Source of the DNA: Kitasatospora sp. NBC_00315
Lineage (GTDB): Bacteria; Actinomycetota; Actinomycetes; Streptomycetales; Streptomycetaceae
Assembly (NCBI RefSeq): GCF_041435095.1
Contig: NZ_CP108025.1
Location: 1,984,001-2,048,000 of the forward strand
Length of the DNA: 64,000 bases
Direction of reading: 5' to 3'
Shown: positions 1-23,800 of the stretch, one piece after another
Layout: the number at the start of each line of letters is the position of its first letter
How positions within the stretch are numbered: position 1 is the stretch's first letter
Position numbers and translations under genes: made by a program
Notes under the pieces: model-generated
Seen by the model: the letters and a program-made list of their open reading frames with translations, nothing else
What the model was told of the DNA's origin: nothing
Database searches by the model: none

Positions 1-13436
<13,436 letters not shown>

Positions 13437-13509
13437 AGTTGCTCTCTCTCACAGGTCATCGGGTCGGCCGCTGCGGGCCGGGTAGGTGCCGCCGCTGGGA
13501 CGCCGGAGG

Positions 13510-16143
13510 TCAGGCCGTGCCGTCCTGGCGGGCCGCGGCCCGCTGCGCGCGCCGGGAGGTGCGGCCGCCGGAGGGGTTCGCACCCGCCTCCGGGCCGGGC
13601 GCGAGGCCCATCAGTTCGGCCAGGTTGTCCACGAAGGCGCGGATGGTCGGGAACTCGACGAAGGCGGTGGCCTGGACGGCGAAGTCCAGCTCCTCGCCGA
13701 GCTTGGCGACCACCTCGATCAGCACCAGCGAGTCCAGGCCGAGGTCGAACAGGTTGGTGTCGAGGGCCGCGAGGTGGCGGCCGCCGAGCACCCGGCCGAT
13801 CTCCTCGACCAGGTAGTCGGTGACCAGCTCGACGTTCTGCTGCTGGTCCTCGGGGTCGAACCGGGCGATCAGCCGGTCGGCGTGCTGATCGGGCCGGTCG
13901 GTGGTGTGGGCACCGGGCTCCACCCAGTGCCGGCGCCGCTCGAACGGGTGGGTGGGCAGCGGCACCCGGCGGATCTCCCCGCCCGCGTGCACCGCCGCCG
14001 GGTCGAGCTCCACCCCGAGCACCCACTGCTCCGCGGCCAGCGCGAGCAGGTGGGCCAGGCCGGCCGGTTCGTCCTCCTCCGGCGCCGTCCGCAGCGGGTG
14101 GCGGCCGGTGCCGGCCAGCAGCGCGTCCAGGCCCGAGAGGTCGCCGGCGGCGGTCCAGCTGCCGGGCAGCCGGCTCTCGTCCTCGGTCATCCAGCGCCCG
14201 GTGTGCGGCGAGAGCACCGGCAGCCGGGGCGCGGCCACCTCACCGGGCGCGGCGCCGTCGGCCAGCGCGAGGGCCTGCGCGAGCGACAGCGCCCCGCAGA
14301 GCGCGGCCGCCACGGCCAGGCCGGTGCCGGTGCCCGCCAGCGCGGCGGGCTCGACCCCCCATGCGGTGAGCGCGCTCGCCAGTGCGTACTCGTGGACGAA
14401 CCCGGCGCGCCGGCTCCCCCCGCCGAGCAGTGCCACGCTCTCGCCGGTGTGGCCCAGCGCGGCGGCGCAGGCGTCGACGGCGGCGCGGTAGGCGGGCACC
14501 GCGTCGTACAGTTCGGCGCCGTCCTCCTCGTCCGCCCCCGCGCCGGTCAGCACCAGGACGGGCGCGCTCGGGGTGTGGCCGACCACGCCCTCGCGCAGCC
14601 GCTCCTCGTCGCCGACGGCCAGCGCCATGGCGGCGTCCCTGGTACTGCGGGCCACCAGCGCGAGCCGGTGGGTGTGGTCGCGCCGGCCGAGGCCGAGGGT
14701 CTGCGCCACCGCGCCGAGGTCCAGGTCGGACCGCTGCTTGAGGTGGCGGGCCAGCGCGGTGGCGGCCTGCCGCAGGCCCGCCTCGGAGCGGGCGGAGAGG
14801 AGCAGCAGCTCGTGTCCGCGCCCGTGCGGCGCGGACGGCCTGGCCGGGGGCTCCTCCAGGACGACGTGGGCGTTGGTGCCGCCGATCCCGAAGGAGCTGA
14901 CGCCGGCCCGGCGCGGGCCGTTGCCGGCCGGCCAGTCGGTGCTCTCGGTGTTGACGAAGAAGGGGCTCGCCGCGAAGTCGATCTCGGGGTTGGGCGCCTC
15001 GAAGTGCAGGCTCGGCACCAGGGTGGCGTGCTCCAGCATCAGCGCGGTCTTGATCAGGCCGGCCATGCCCGCGGCGGTGTCCAGGTGGCCGATGTTGGTC
15101 TTCACCGATCCGAGTGCGCAGAAGCCGGTCCGGTCGGTGCCCTGGCGGAAGGCCTCGGTGAGCGCGGCTACCTCGATCGGGTCGCCGAGCGCGGTACCGG
15201 TGCCGTGCGCCTCGACGTAGCCGATGCTGTCCGGCTCGACGCCGGCCACCTCCTGGGCGTCGGCGATCACCTCGGCCTGTCCGGCGATGCTCGGCGCGGT
15301 GTAGCCGGTCTTGTTGGAGCCGTCGTTGTTCACCGCCGAGCCCTTGACCACCGCGTGGATCCAGTCCCCGTCGGCGATCGCCTCCTTGAGGCGCTTGAGG
15401 ACGACCACCCCGGCGCCGCTGCCGATCACCGTGCCCCGGGCCTGCGCGTCGAACGCGCGGCAGTGCCCGTCCGGCGAGAAGATCATGCCCTCCTGGTACT
15501 GGTAGCCCTGGCCCGGGTGTCCCAGGTGCACCGCGCCGACCAGGGCCACGTCGCACTCGCCGCTGAGCAGGCTCAGGCAGGCGGTGTGCACCGCGACCAG
15601 CGAGGTCGAGCAGGCCGTGTTGACGTTGATGCTGGGGCCGCGCAGGTTGAGCTTGTAGGAGACCCGGGTGGCCAGGAAGTCCTTGTCGTTGGCCAGCATC
15701 AGCCGGTAGTGGTCGATCGAGGACGCGGCCCGGTAGCGCTCGCCCAGGTTGTGCAGCAGGTAGGTGTTCATCCCGACGCCCGCGTAGACGCCGATCCGGT
15801 CCTCGGTGCGGTCCGGGTCGTAGCCGGCCCGCTCCAGCGCCTCCAGCGCGCACTCCAGGAAGATCCGGTGCTGCGGGTCGAGGATCTCGGCCTCGTCGTG
15901 GGTGATCTGGAACAGCTCGGAGTCGAACAGCTCGACGTCCGGGATGGTCTGACCGGCCTTCACGTAGCGCGGGTCGGCCAGCCGGGCGGCGGGCACGCCG
16001 GCGGCGAGCAGCTGCTCGTCGGTGTACCGCGTCAGCGTCTCGCGGCCCTCGCGCAGCACGTCCCAGAACCGGTCGGCCGAGTCCGCGCCGGGGAAGCGGC
16101 AGACCATACCGATGATCGCGACGTCGGAGTCGGAAACAGTCAT
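13510..16143 (-). CDS. Single-module PKS, KS-(vestigial AT)-ACP, 877 aa
   Basis: KS at residues ~5-430 has an intact catalytic set (CSTS, EAHGTGT, NIGHLDTAAG). A carrier domain at ~770-850 carries GLDSL. Between them (~530-650) is a shrunken AT-like segment: its N-terminal signature (AVPAYRAAVDACAAAL) and the later PVLSPHTGRWMT are recognisable, but the GHSxG active-site motif has become GTGTG and much of the fold is missing. Malonyl must therefore come from an AT acting in trans. There are no reducing domains, so the product stays a beta-keto thioester. That suits one extension of formyl-glycine before ring closure to an oxazol-5-yl-acetyl unit. It lies 23 bases after the PP-loop gene, with AGGGAGAA before the ATG. 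Likely counterpart: OzmQ of oxazolomycin (family inference). Confidence 0.92.
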   Translation of the reverse strand: MTVSDSDVAIIGMVCRFPGADSADRFWDVLREGRETLTRYTDEQLLAAGVPAARLADPRYVKAGQTIPDVELFDSELFQITHDEAEILDPQHRIFLECALEALERAGYDPDRTEDRIGVYAGVGMNTYLLHNLGERYRAASSIDHYRLMLANDKDFLATRVSYKLNLRGPSINVNTACSTSLVAVHTACLSLLSGECDVALVGAVHLGHPGQGYQYQEGMIFSPDGHCRAFDAQARGTVIGSGAGVVVLKRLKEAIADGDWIHAVVKGSAVNNDGSNKTGYTAPSIAGQAEVIADAQEVAGVEPDSIGYVEAHGTGTALGDPIEVAALTEAFRQGTDRTGFCALGSVKTNIGHLDTAAGMAGLIKTALMLEHATLVPSLHFEAPNPEIDFAASPFFVNTESTDWPAGNGPRRAGVSSFGIGGTNAHVVLEEPPARPSAPHGRGHELLLLSARSEAGLRQAATALARHLKQRSDLDLGAVAQTLGLGRRDHTHRLALVARSTRDAAMALAVGDEERLREGVVGHTPSAPVLVLTGAGADEEDGAELYDAVPAYRAAVDACAAALGHTGESVALLGGGSRRAGFVHEYALASALTAWGVEPAALAGTGTGLAVAAALCGALSLAQALALADGAAPGEVAAPRLPVLSPHTGRWMTEDESRLPGSWTAAGDLSGLDALLAGTGRHPLRTAPEEDEPAGLAHLLALAAEQWVLGVELDPAAVHAGGEIRRVPLPTHPFERRRHWVEPGAHTTDRPDQHADRLIARFDPEDQQQNVELVTDYLVEEIGRVLGGRHLAALDTNLFDLGLDSLVLIEVVAKLGEELDFAVQATAFVEFPTIRAFVDNLAELMGLAPGPEAGANPSGGRTSRRAQRAAARQDGTA

Positions 16144-16166
16144 GGTGGTTCTCCCTGTGGGGGTTC

Positions 16167-17303
16167 TCAGCTGAGCCGGATGCCGAGGTCGGCGGCGACC
16201 GTGCGCATGTCCAGGAAGCTCTGGGCGACGAAGCGGGCGGCGTCCTCGGAGGCGTCCATCCGCTGGAAGAGCTCGACCAGCGTCTGCTCGTGCTCCTCCC
16301 GGCTGCCCTCGTCGGCGGCGATCGCGAGCACCACCTCGCCGAGCCGGCCCTCGACGTCGGCCAGGTCCAGCGAGCGCGGGAACTTGATGCTGAAGGTGTT
16401 GCGGTCGTAGTCGGCGTTGCGCTTGACCGACCGCACGTGACTGGCCGCGTTGAGCTTGTAGAACATGCAGTCCCAGTTCTTGAACGAGTAGTAGTTCAGG
16501 AGCGGGAACAGCGTGCAGTGGGTCTCCAGCGGCGAGGACTGGTACAGCCCCTTCTCGCGGAGCTCGTCGACGATGCGGTCCGGGTCGTAGTCGTGCCGCA
16601 TCGCGATGAACGGGAAGACGATCTTCGGGAGGTTCTCGTCGTCGTCGAAGAGCAGCTGCTCCAGCTCTCCGGCGAAGAGCGTGTCGGTCAGCCGCTCCCC
16701 GAAGGTCTTGTAGAAGCCGCGCACGACCTCCCGGACGTTGGACTCCATGGTGAGGATCTGCTGCGGGTCCGCGCAGAGCGCGATGTAGGGGATCTTCTGC
16801 CGGTAGGCCATCAGGATCGCGCGCAGCACGAAGAAGGTCCGGCAGGAGACACAGGGCAGCTTCTCGTCCAGGTACTTGCCCGGCTTCTTCGGCGCCTTGC
16901 GGTTGAACACCTCGCGCATCATCAGCTTGATGTTGTCGTCGTCGGCGTCCAGCACGAAGTCGGCCGGGATCTTCTCCCGGGCGAGCGCGATGTTCTTCGC
17001 CGCGTGCACGCTCTCGAACGGCACGTCGAAGGTGAAGGCCAGCACCCGCTTGCCGTACTCGTTGACGAACTTGTCCAGCATGTAGGTGCTGTCCTTGCCG
17101 CCGCTGTACATGAACAGGCAGTCGTACGCGGTGCCGGACGCGGGCGGCGCCTGCTGGAACTCGGCGAACACCTCACTGGTGTAGCGGTAGTTGGTCAGGA
17201 GGTCCTCGGCGAAGTCCAGGTTGCAGAGGTTGCACACCTGCTGGTCGTCGAGCACCACCCCGGGGTGCTGCTCCTTGAGCGCGCATACCTTACAACTGGA
17301 CAC
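16167..17303 (-). CDS. PP-loop (N-type ATP pyrophosphatase) protein, probable oxazole cyclodehydratase
   Basis: I chose the GTG at 17303 (first residues VSSCKVCALK), with AGGGGGT upstream, giving 378 aa; the open frame continues upstream but only as a shadow of the preceding gene. SGGKDST at about residues 66-72 is the PP-loop that binds ATP and splits off pyrophosphate. Cys4, Cys7, Cys24 and Cys27 form a CxxC...CxxC pair typical of a zinc site, and a third CxxC (PCVSC) lies near residue 150. The general fold resembles the WbpG/N-sugar amidotransferase and TtcA-like branches. PP-loop proteins beside formyl-Gly loading modules in oxazolomycin (OzmP) and conglobatin (CongE) clusters were, as I recall, proposed to activate the formyl-Gly-ketide amide for cyclodehydration to oxazole. 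Its place between the F-A-PCP and KS-ACP genes supports that role. The enzyme activity is inferred. Confidence 0.85.
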   Translation of the reverse strand: MSSCKVCALKEQHPGVVLDDQQVCNLCNLDFAEDLLTNYRYTSEVFAEFQQAPPASGTAYDCLFMYSGGKDSTYMLDKFVNEYGKRVLAFTFDVPFESVHAAKNIALAREKIPADFVLDADDDNIKLMMREVFNRKAPKKPGKYLDEKLPCVSCRTFFVLRAILMAYRQKIPYIALCADPQQILTMESNVREVVRGFYKTFGERLTDTLFAGELEQLLFDDDENLPKIVFPFIAMRHDYDPDRIVDELREKGLYQSSPLETHCTLFPLLNYYSFKNWDCMFYKLNAASHVRSVKRNADYDRNTFSIKFPRSLDLADVEGRLGEVVLAIAADEGSREEHEQTLVELFQRMDASEDAARFVAQSFLDMRTVAADLGIRLS

Positions 17304-17359
17304 TGGACCCCCTGAGTTGCCTGCATGAGAACGATGTGCGGTGTACCCGGCGCGATCGG

Positions 17360-20300
17360 TCACCCGCGCCCCTGCCGTCGGCCGCGCCGCTGCGCCAGCG
17401 CCGCGACGTCCCGGCCGCGGCGCTGCTGCGCCACCACCGGCCCGGGATCCTCGGACAGGTGCGCGGCCATCGCCCGGACGGTCGGGTGACCGAACATGTC
17501 CAGCCGGGTGACCGGCCTTGCGAGCCGCTCGCGCAGCTCCGCGACCGCCGAGGTGAGCCTGAGCGAATCCCCGCCCAGGTCGAAGAAGTTGTCCTCGGCG
17601 CCCACCTGGTCGAGGCCCAGGACCTCGCACCAGACCTCGGCGATCCGGCGCTCCAGGTCGGTGCGCACGGCGGCTCCGGCGCCCGCGATCCTGGCCGAGC
17701 CGGGCTTGGGCAGCGCCTTGCGGTCGATCTTGCCGTTCGGTGTGAGCGGCAGCCGCGCCAGCACGACCACGGCGGCCGGGACCATGTACCCGGGCAGGCC
17801 CTCGCGCAGCGCGGCCCGCAGCTCGGCGGGCTCCGGCAGCCCGGAGCCGCCGGTCGCGTACGCCACCAGGCGCCGCTCTCCGGGCTGGTCCTCGCGCACC
17901 AGGGCCACGGCCGCCGTGACGCCGGGCAGGCGCCGCAGTGCGGACTCCACCTCGCCCAGCTCGATCCGGTAGCCGTTCAGCTTGATCTGGCCGTCGATCC
18001 GCTCCAGGTACTCCAGCCGGCCGTCCGGCAGGTGGCGTACCAGGTCACCGGTGCGGTAGGCCCGGCCGGCGCCGTCGGGGGCGGCCACGAAGCGCTCGGC
18101 GGTCAGCTCGGGACGGCCCAGGTAGCCGTCCGCGACGCCGTCGCCGGAGAGGTACAGCTCACCCGGGATGCCGGGCGGCACCGGCAGCCCGCGCTCGTCG
18201 AGGACGTGGCAGCGGGTGTTGCCGATCGGGCGGCCGATGGTCACCGGCTCACCGGCGCGCACCCGGTCCACGGTCGACCAGATGGTGGTCTCGGTCGGGC
18301 CGTACATGTTGTACAACTCGCCGACCTTACCGACCAGTCGGGCCGCCAGCTCGGCCGGCATCGGCTCGCCGCCGCAGAGCGCCCGCAGTCGCGGGTCACC
18401 CGCCCAGCCTGCGGCCAGGAGCATCTGCCAGGTGGTCGGCGTGGCCTGCAGCACGGTCGGGGCGGCACGCTCGATCCGCTCGCGCAGCGCGAAGCCGTCG
18501 GCCGAGACCGCCGCGGGGAGCACCTCCACCGTGCCGCCGCGCACCAGCGGGAGGTAGAGCTCCAGCCCGGCGATGTCGAAGCAGACGGTGGTGAGCGCGA
18601 GCAGCGAGTCCCGAGAGCCGAAACCGGGCCTGCGGGCCATCGTCCACAGGAAGTTGACCAGCGCCCGGTGCCCGACCCGGACACCCTTGGGCAGGCCGGT
18701 GGAGCCCGAGGTGTAGATCACGTAGGCGGGCGCGTCCGGCTCGGAGCGGTCCACCGGTGCGACCGGCCCCTGCTCCCCCGCGGCCCCGGCCGGTTCGACC
18801 AGGACGGGTGTGACCGGGAACCCCTCCAGGGTCGCCCGCAGCGCGTCGTCGGTCAGCACCAGGCGGGCCCCGGAGTCCTCCAGCATGTGGCGGATCCGGG
18901 CGGGCGGGTAGATCGGGTCGATCGGCACGTAGGCCGCGCCGGTCTTGAGCACCGCGAGCAGGGCGGCCAGCAGCTCCGCCGGGCGGTCCAGGTGGACGCC
19001 GACCAGCGCGCCCGGCCCGGCTCCCAGCTCGATCAGCCGGTGGGCCAGCCGGTCGGCGGCCTGGTCCAGCTCGCCGTAGCTCAGCTCCCGGCCCTCGCAG
19101 CGCACGGCGGGCGCGTCCGGCGCGGCGCAGGCGAGGTCGGCGACCAGCCGGCTGACCGTACGCTCCCGGGGGTAGTCCTCGGCGGTGTCGTTCCAGCGCT
19201 CCAGCACCAGCTCCCGCTCCCGGTCGCCGAGCAGCGACAGGCCGCCCAGCGGGTGCTCGGGCGCATCCACCGCGGCGGCCAGGAACTGTTCGAAGTGCGC
19301 TGCCAGCCATCTTTCCTGACGCTGCGTCATGCTCGGGCCGGCGTGGAACGACACCGCGCCCGGCGCGTCGATCCGGACGGTCAGCGGACGTTCCGCCGTC
19401 CCGGTGCCCGCGTCGTCGCCGCCCTCCCGGTCGCCGGGCAGCAGGACCGCCACCGGCAGGCCGGTCCGGGCGGCCCCGGCCAGGGACGGGTGGCGCAGCA
19501 GCAGGTCACGCCGGTAGGGCGAGCGCGCGCGGAGCGCGGCGAGCTCGGCGCCGACCTGCCCGGCCAGCTCCGGCAGGGTCCGGTCGAGCAGGCCCGCCGG
19601 GGAGCGCAGCGGCACCTCGGGGACGAGCAGAGCGGCGGCCGCGGCGCCCCGGGCGGGCTCGCCGGGCACGGGCAGGGCGACGTCCCGCTCCCCGCCGCGC
19701 GCGAGCCGCGCCAGGAAGGCCAGGACGGCTGCGAGGGCGGTCGGCACCGGCTCGGCGCCCCCGGCGCGCAGCGCCGCCGGCAGCGGGACCGGGCCGGACG
19801 TCCCGGCGTCGGCCTCCAACGCGCCGAAACGCGGGGGCAGGAGGGGTTCCAGGGTCTCCAGCGCGCGCAGCCAGCGTCCCTCCTGGCGGTGCGCCGCGCG
19901 GGCGGCCTCCACCAGCTCCGCGACCTCGGCCTCGGACGCCTCGGGGAAGCGGCCGCCGTACTCCCGGGCCACGGTGGCGGCGAGCGCCGGCAGGTCGACC
20001 GGCTCGCCGGTCGGATCCGCCAGCGCGGTGAGCCGCACGTCGCGGTCGGCGCCGGCCACGGTGATCGCGTCCGGCCCGGAGCCGAGCACCGTGCCGGGCT
20101 CGGCGGTCGAGAGCCGGTCCAGCACCTCGACGCCCCGCACGGCCAGCAGCGTGCCGCCGAGCACCAGCAGCGGGGTGCCGAAGTCGTTGGGCCGGCGCCC
20201 GAACGCGGTCGCCCGCACCAGGGCGTCCAGCTCCGCGGCGGGCCGGCGCCAGTCGAACACGCCCGCGCGCGGCAGCCCCTCGTACCTGGCGTGGTAGGTC

Positions 20301-20860
20301 CGCAGGCCGAGATCCTGCGGCGTACGGGTGGCGGTGCCGGCCGCCAGCTCGTCCACCAGTTCGGCGAAGGACTCGATGCCCGCGTCGAAGCAGGCGACGT
20401 CCAGGTCGTGCACCGTGGCCGCGGGGTCGACCGGCACCTCGCGCTGCTTGAGCACGTCACCGGTGTCGGCCTCGCTGGTCATCACGTGCCAGGTGACGCC
20501 GTGCTGCTTGTCGCCGTCCAGGATGGCCCAGCTGGTGGCGAACAGGCCGGCGTGCCGGGGCAACGGCCCGTCGTGGAAGTTGACCGGCAGGCGGGCCGGC
20601 AGTGCCAGCACCTCGTCCGGCAGCATCCGCAGGTTGGCGATGCTGAACAGGTAGTCGACCCGCAGCGGGGCGAGCCGCGCCGCGAGATCCGGCCCGAACG
20701 GCACCGCCGGCAGACCCTCGCCCTCGGCCCAGGCGATCAGCTCCGCCGACGGGGACACCACGGCGGCCACCGTGTGCCCGCGTGCCAGCAGCACCCTGGT
20801 GCACTCGACCAGGAGGGCCTCCTCGCCCACCACCACACAGCTGAACGGCTCGGCAGTCAT
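17360..20860 (-). CDS. Formyltransferase-adenylation(Gly)-PCP loading protein, 1166 aa
   Basis: Residues 1-~260 are a methionyl-tRNA-formyltransferase-like domain with the catalytic N, H and D in NFHDGPLPRHAG, HGVTWH and DTGDVL. Residues ~330-530 look like the remaining half of a condensation domain without HHxxxDG. Adenylation follows at ~555-1010 (YTSGSTGLPKG) and a PCP at ~1070-1140 (GGDSL). The pocket reads D-I-L-Q-L-G-M-I-W, a glycine-type code. The protein should load glycine and N-formylate it on the carrier, starting the chain as formyl-Gly, like LgrA and the loading proteins of oxazolomycin and conglobatin. The ATG overlaps the stop of the upstream PKS gene (ATGA) and has GGAGG six bases before it, so the two are translationally coupled. 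The PP-loop gene follows after 56 bases. Confidence 0.93.
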   Translation of the reverse strand: MTAEPFSCVVVGEEALLVECTRVLLARGHTVAAVVSPSAELIAWAEGEGLPAVPFGPDLAARLAPLRVDYLFSIANLRMLPDEVLALPARLPVNFHDGPLPRHAGLFATSWAILDGDKQHGVTWHVMTSEADTGDVLKQREVPVDPAATVHDLDVACFDAGIESFAELVDELAAGTATRTPQDLGLRTYHARYEGLPRAGVFDWRRPAAELDALVRATAFGRRPNDFGTPLLVLGGTLLAVRGVEVLDRLSTAEPGTVLGSGPDAITVAGADRDVRLTALADPTGEPVDLPALAATVAREYGGRFPEASEAEVAELVEAARAAHRQEGRWLRALETLEPLLPPRFGALEADAGTSGPVPLPAALRAGGAEPVPTALAAVLAFLARLARGGERDVALPVPGEPARGAAAAALLVPEVPLRSPAGLLDRTLPELAGQVGAELAALRARSPYRRDLLLRHPSLAGAARTGLPVAVLLPGDREGGDDAGTGTAERPLTVRIDAPGAVSFHAGPSMTQRQERWLAAHFEQFLAAAVDAPEHPLGGLSLLGDRERELVLERWNDTAEDYPRERTVSRLVADLACAAPDAPAVRCEGRELSYGELDQAADRLAHRLIELGAGPGALVGVHLDRPAELLAALLAVLKTGAAYVPIDPIYPPARIRHMLEDSGARLVLTDDALRATLEGFPVTPVLVEPAGAAGEQGPVAPVDRSEPDAPAYVIYTSGSTGLPKGVRVGHRALVNFLWTMARRPGFGSRDSLLALTTVCFDIAGLELYLPLVRGGTVEVLPAAVSADGFALRERIERAAPTVLQATPTTWQMLLAAGWAGDPRLRALCGGEPMPAELAARLVGKVGELYNMYGPTETTIWSTVDRVRAGEPVTIGRPIGNTRCHVLDERGLPVPPGIPGELYLSGDGVADGYLGRPELTAERFVAAPDGAGRAYRTGDLVRHLPDGRLEYLERIDGQIKLNGYRIELGEVESALRRLPGVTAAVALVREDQPGERRLVAYATGGSGLPEPAELRAALREGLPGYMVPAAVVVLARLPLTPNGKIDRKALPKPGSARIAGAGAAVRTDLERRIAEVWCEVLGLDQVGAEDNFFDLGGDSLRLTSAVAELRERLARPVTRLDMFGHPTVRAMAAHLSEDPGPVVAQQRRGRDVAALAQRRGRRQGRG

Positions 20861-23800
20861 CGTGCGCCTCCTTCGGAACTGCCCCGCTGGGAGAGCAGTT
20901 CGGCCAGCAGTTCGTCCACGGCCGCGTCGGACAGGCCGGCGACCAGGCTCTCGGCGTCGCCGGGCGGCACGACCTGGGCCGCCGCCGGGACGGGCCCAGG
21001 GGCCGGTGCCGGCGTCGGTGGCGGCGTCGGTGCCGCGAGTGGGGCCGGTGCCGCGAGTGGGGCGGGCGTCGGCACCGGGCTCGGTGCGGGTGCGGCCTGG
21101 GCCTGGAAGTACTCGCCGAGCCGCCGGATGGTGATCCGCTCGAACAGCAGGGTCGCCGGCTGCGGCCCGTACACCGCCTCCAGGCCCCGGGTCAGCTCCA
21201 GCACCACCAGCGAGTCGACGCCGTAGTTCTCGAAGGTGAGATCCGGGTCCAGTTGCTCCGGTGTCATCTCCAGCACCCGGGCGAACACCGCCGTCACCTG
21301 CTCCAGCGGATCCCGGGGCCCGGCCGCCTCGGCGACCGGCTCAGGAGCGGGGACGACGGCCGGGGCGGCCGTCACCGGGGCGACGGTCACCGGCGGTGCG
21401 GCGGCCGGGGGTGCGGCGGCCGGGGGCGCGCTCGGGCGGAGCTGCGGCACCAGGCCGTCGCTGACCGCCGCGATCACGCTCTGGAAGGCCGGTCCCGCCG
21501 CCGTCGTGGGCGATCCCACGCTGATGTCGCGGAACCCGCAGCCCGCCAGCACGTCCCGCCACTGCCGCTCGCTCGCCAATGGGGAGCCGGGCATCCGCTG
21601 CTCGGGGTCGGCGAACAGCCACCAGCCCGTCGTCAGGCCGAACACCAGCGCCAGCTGGTGCTGCGGCCGGGTGCCCTCGGTGAGCAGCAGCACGCCGCCG
21701 GCGCGCAGCAGCAGCTTGGCCTGGGCCAGCGTGTCGGCCAGCCGGCGGGTGGCGTGGAAGACGTTGGTGCCGAACACCACGTCGTGGTCGCCGAGCGCCG
21801 CTCCCTGGTCCGTCAGGTCCGCCTCGATGTCGAGGACCTCGAACCGCGCGAACGGGTGCTGCGGCCCGAACCTGGCCCGCCCCTTGCGGACGAAGGCCGG
21901 GGAGACGTCGGTGAAGGCGTAGTCGACCGATCCGGCGTAGGGCGCCAGCGCGGCGAGCACCGCCGTGCTGGTGCCGCCCGTCCCGGCGCCCACCTCCAGC
22001 ACCCGCACCACGGTGCCGGGTGCTGCGGTCAGCCGGGCCTCGACCTGCTCGACCACGAGCCGGGCCACCTCGGCGTTGCACCGGTCGGTCACCGGGTCGC
22101 CCCGGTAGACGGCGGCCACCCGCTCGGAGGAGCCCTCCGGGAACAGCACCTCCATCGCGCCGAGCTTGCCGGTGAGCACCTCGGGCAGCGCGGCCAGGCA
22201 GTCCCGCAGCAGCGAGGCGACCGGCGCGATGCCCGGGTGCCGGGCGATCAGCGCGTCGACCTCCCGGACGACCCCGGCCTCGTCCTCGGCCGGGCGCCCG
22301 CCCGGCCGGAACCGGCCGTCCTCGCTGTCGAGGTACCCGGCGTCCGCCAGGATGTCGAGCTGCACCTGGAACAGCGCGGCGTGCTCGGGCACCACGCCCA
22401 GCCGCTCGGCCGCCTCGCTCCGGTCGTACCAGCGCTGCGGCTGCTCGAACAGGCCGGCCCGGCGCAGCACCGCGGCCAGCAGGCGCCGGGTCAGCTCCTC
22501 GGCCTCGGCCACCGCGTACTGGTACTGCGCCAGGGTGTCGTCGGACGTGGCCTCCTGGCGCGACCTCACCGCCGGCAGCGCGGCCGGCGCGGCGCCGGGG
22601 AGCACGGTCAGCGTCCGGTCCGCCACCACGCCCAGGTTGTCCAGGATGCGCTGGTCCGCGTCCAGTGCCAGCAGCTGGGGCAGCTCGGCGCCGAGCGCGC
22701 GCTCGACCACCGCCATGCCCTGCTCCGCCGTCATCGGCCGGATGCCGGCCGCCTCGATGCGGCGCAGCACCCGCTCGCGGTCCTCGTCACCGCCCGCGTG
22801 CCAGTAGCCCAGGTTGAGCACCCGGACCGGGAAGGGCAGGGTGCGCGCGGCGTGCAGGGCGTAGGCGTCCGCGAAGGTGCAGCCCGCCGCGTAGCCCGCC
22901 TGGCCGTGGTTGCCCTCGAAGGCGACCCCGGAGGAGTAGAACAGCGCGAAGTCCAGCGGCTCGTGGCGCAGCACGTGCAGCAGGCTCCAGGTGGAGTCGG
23001 TCTTGGACTCCAGCGCCGCGCGCAGATCCGCCTCCGGCAGCTCCCGGACGACCCGGTTGACCAGCACCATCGCGGCGTTGATCACGCCGTGCAGGGCCCC
23101 GAACTCGCGCTTGGCGAAGGCGACCGCCTCGGCCAGCGCGGCCGGGTCGGTGGCGTCCAACGCGAGGTGGCGCACCTCGGCGCCGGCCGCCTCCAGCTCG
23201 GCGAGCGTCTCGCGCCGGGGGCCGTCCAGCGGGGAGCGGCCGAGCACGACCAGCTTGGCGCCGTAGGTCCGGGCGAGGTGGCGGCAGGTGTCCCGGCCGA
23301 CGGCTCCCAGGCCGCCGATGATCAGGTAGACCCCGCCGGGCCGCAGCCGGGACGGGCCGAGCGGCAGTTCGACCCGCTCCAGGATCCGCTCGCGGCGGAC
23401 GCCGGCCCGCAGCGACACCGGGACGGTCCGGGCCGGGAAGGGCTCGGCCGCGACCCGGGCGGCCGATGCGGCGGCCTCGTCGGAGCGCAGGTCGACCAGC
23501 GCCACCCGCAGGTTCGGGAACTCCTTGCCGACCACCATGGCCAGCCCCGCCAGACCGGCGGACCACGGCCGGGAGGCGTCGCCCGGCTCCAGCGGGTGGA
23601 CGTCGGTGGTCACCACCTTCAGCCGGAGCGGCCGGTCCAGCAGGCCGTGCCGGTCCAGCGCGCGGACCAGGCGGTGGAGCGAGACCACGCTGCGGTCCAT
23701 CACCGAGCGCACGGCCGCGCGGTCGGCGGGCTCCCGCTCCGGGCCGGGAGCCGCCCCGGAGTCCGCTCCGGAGTCCGCACCGGCGTCCGCACCGGCGCCG

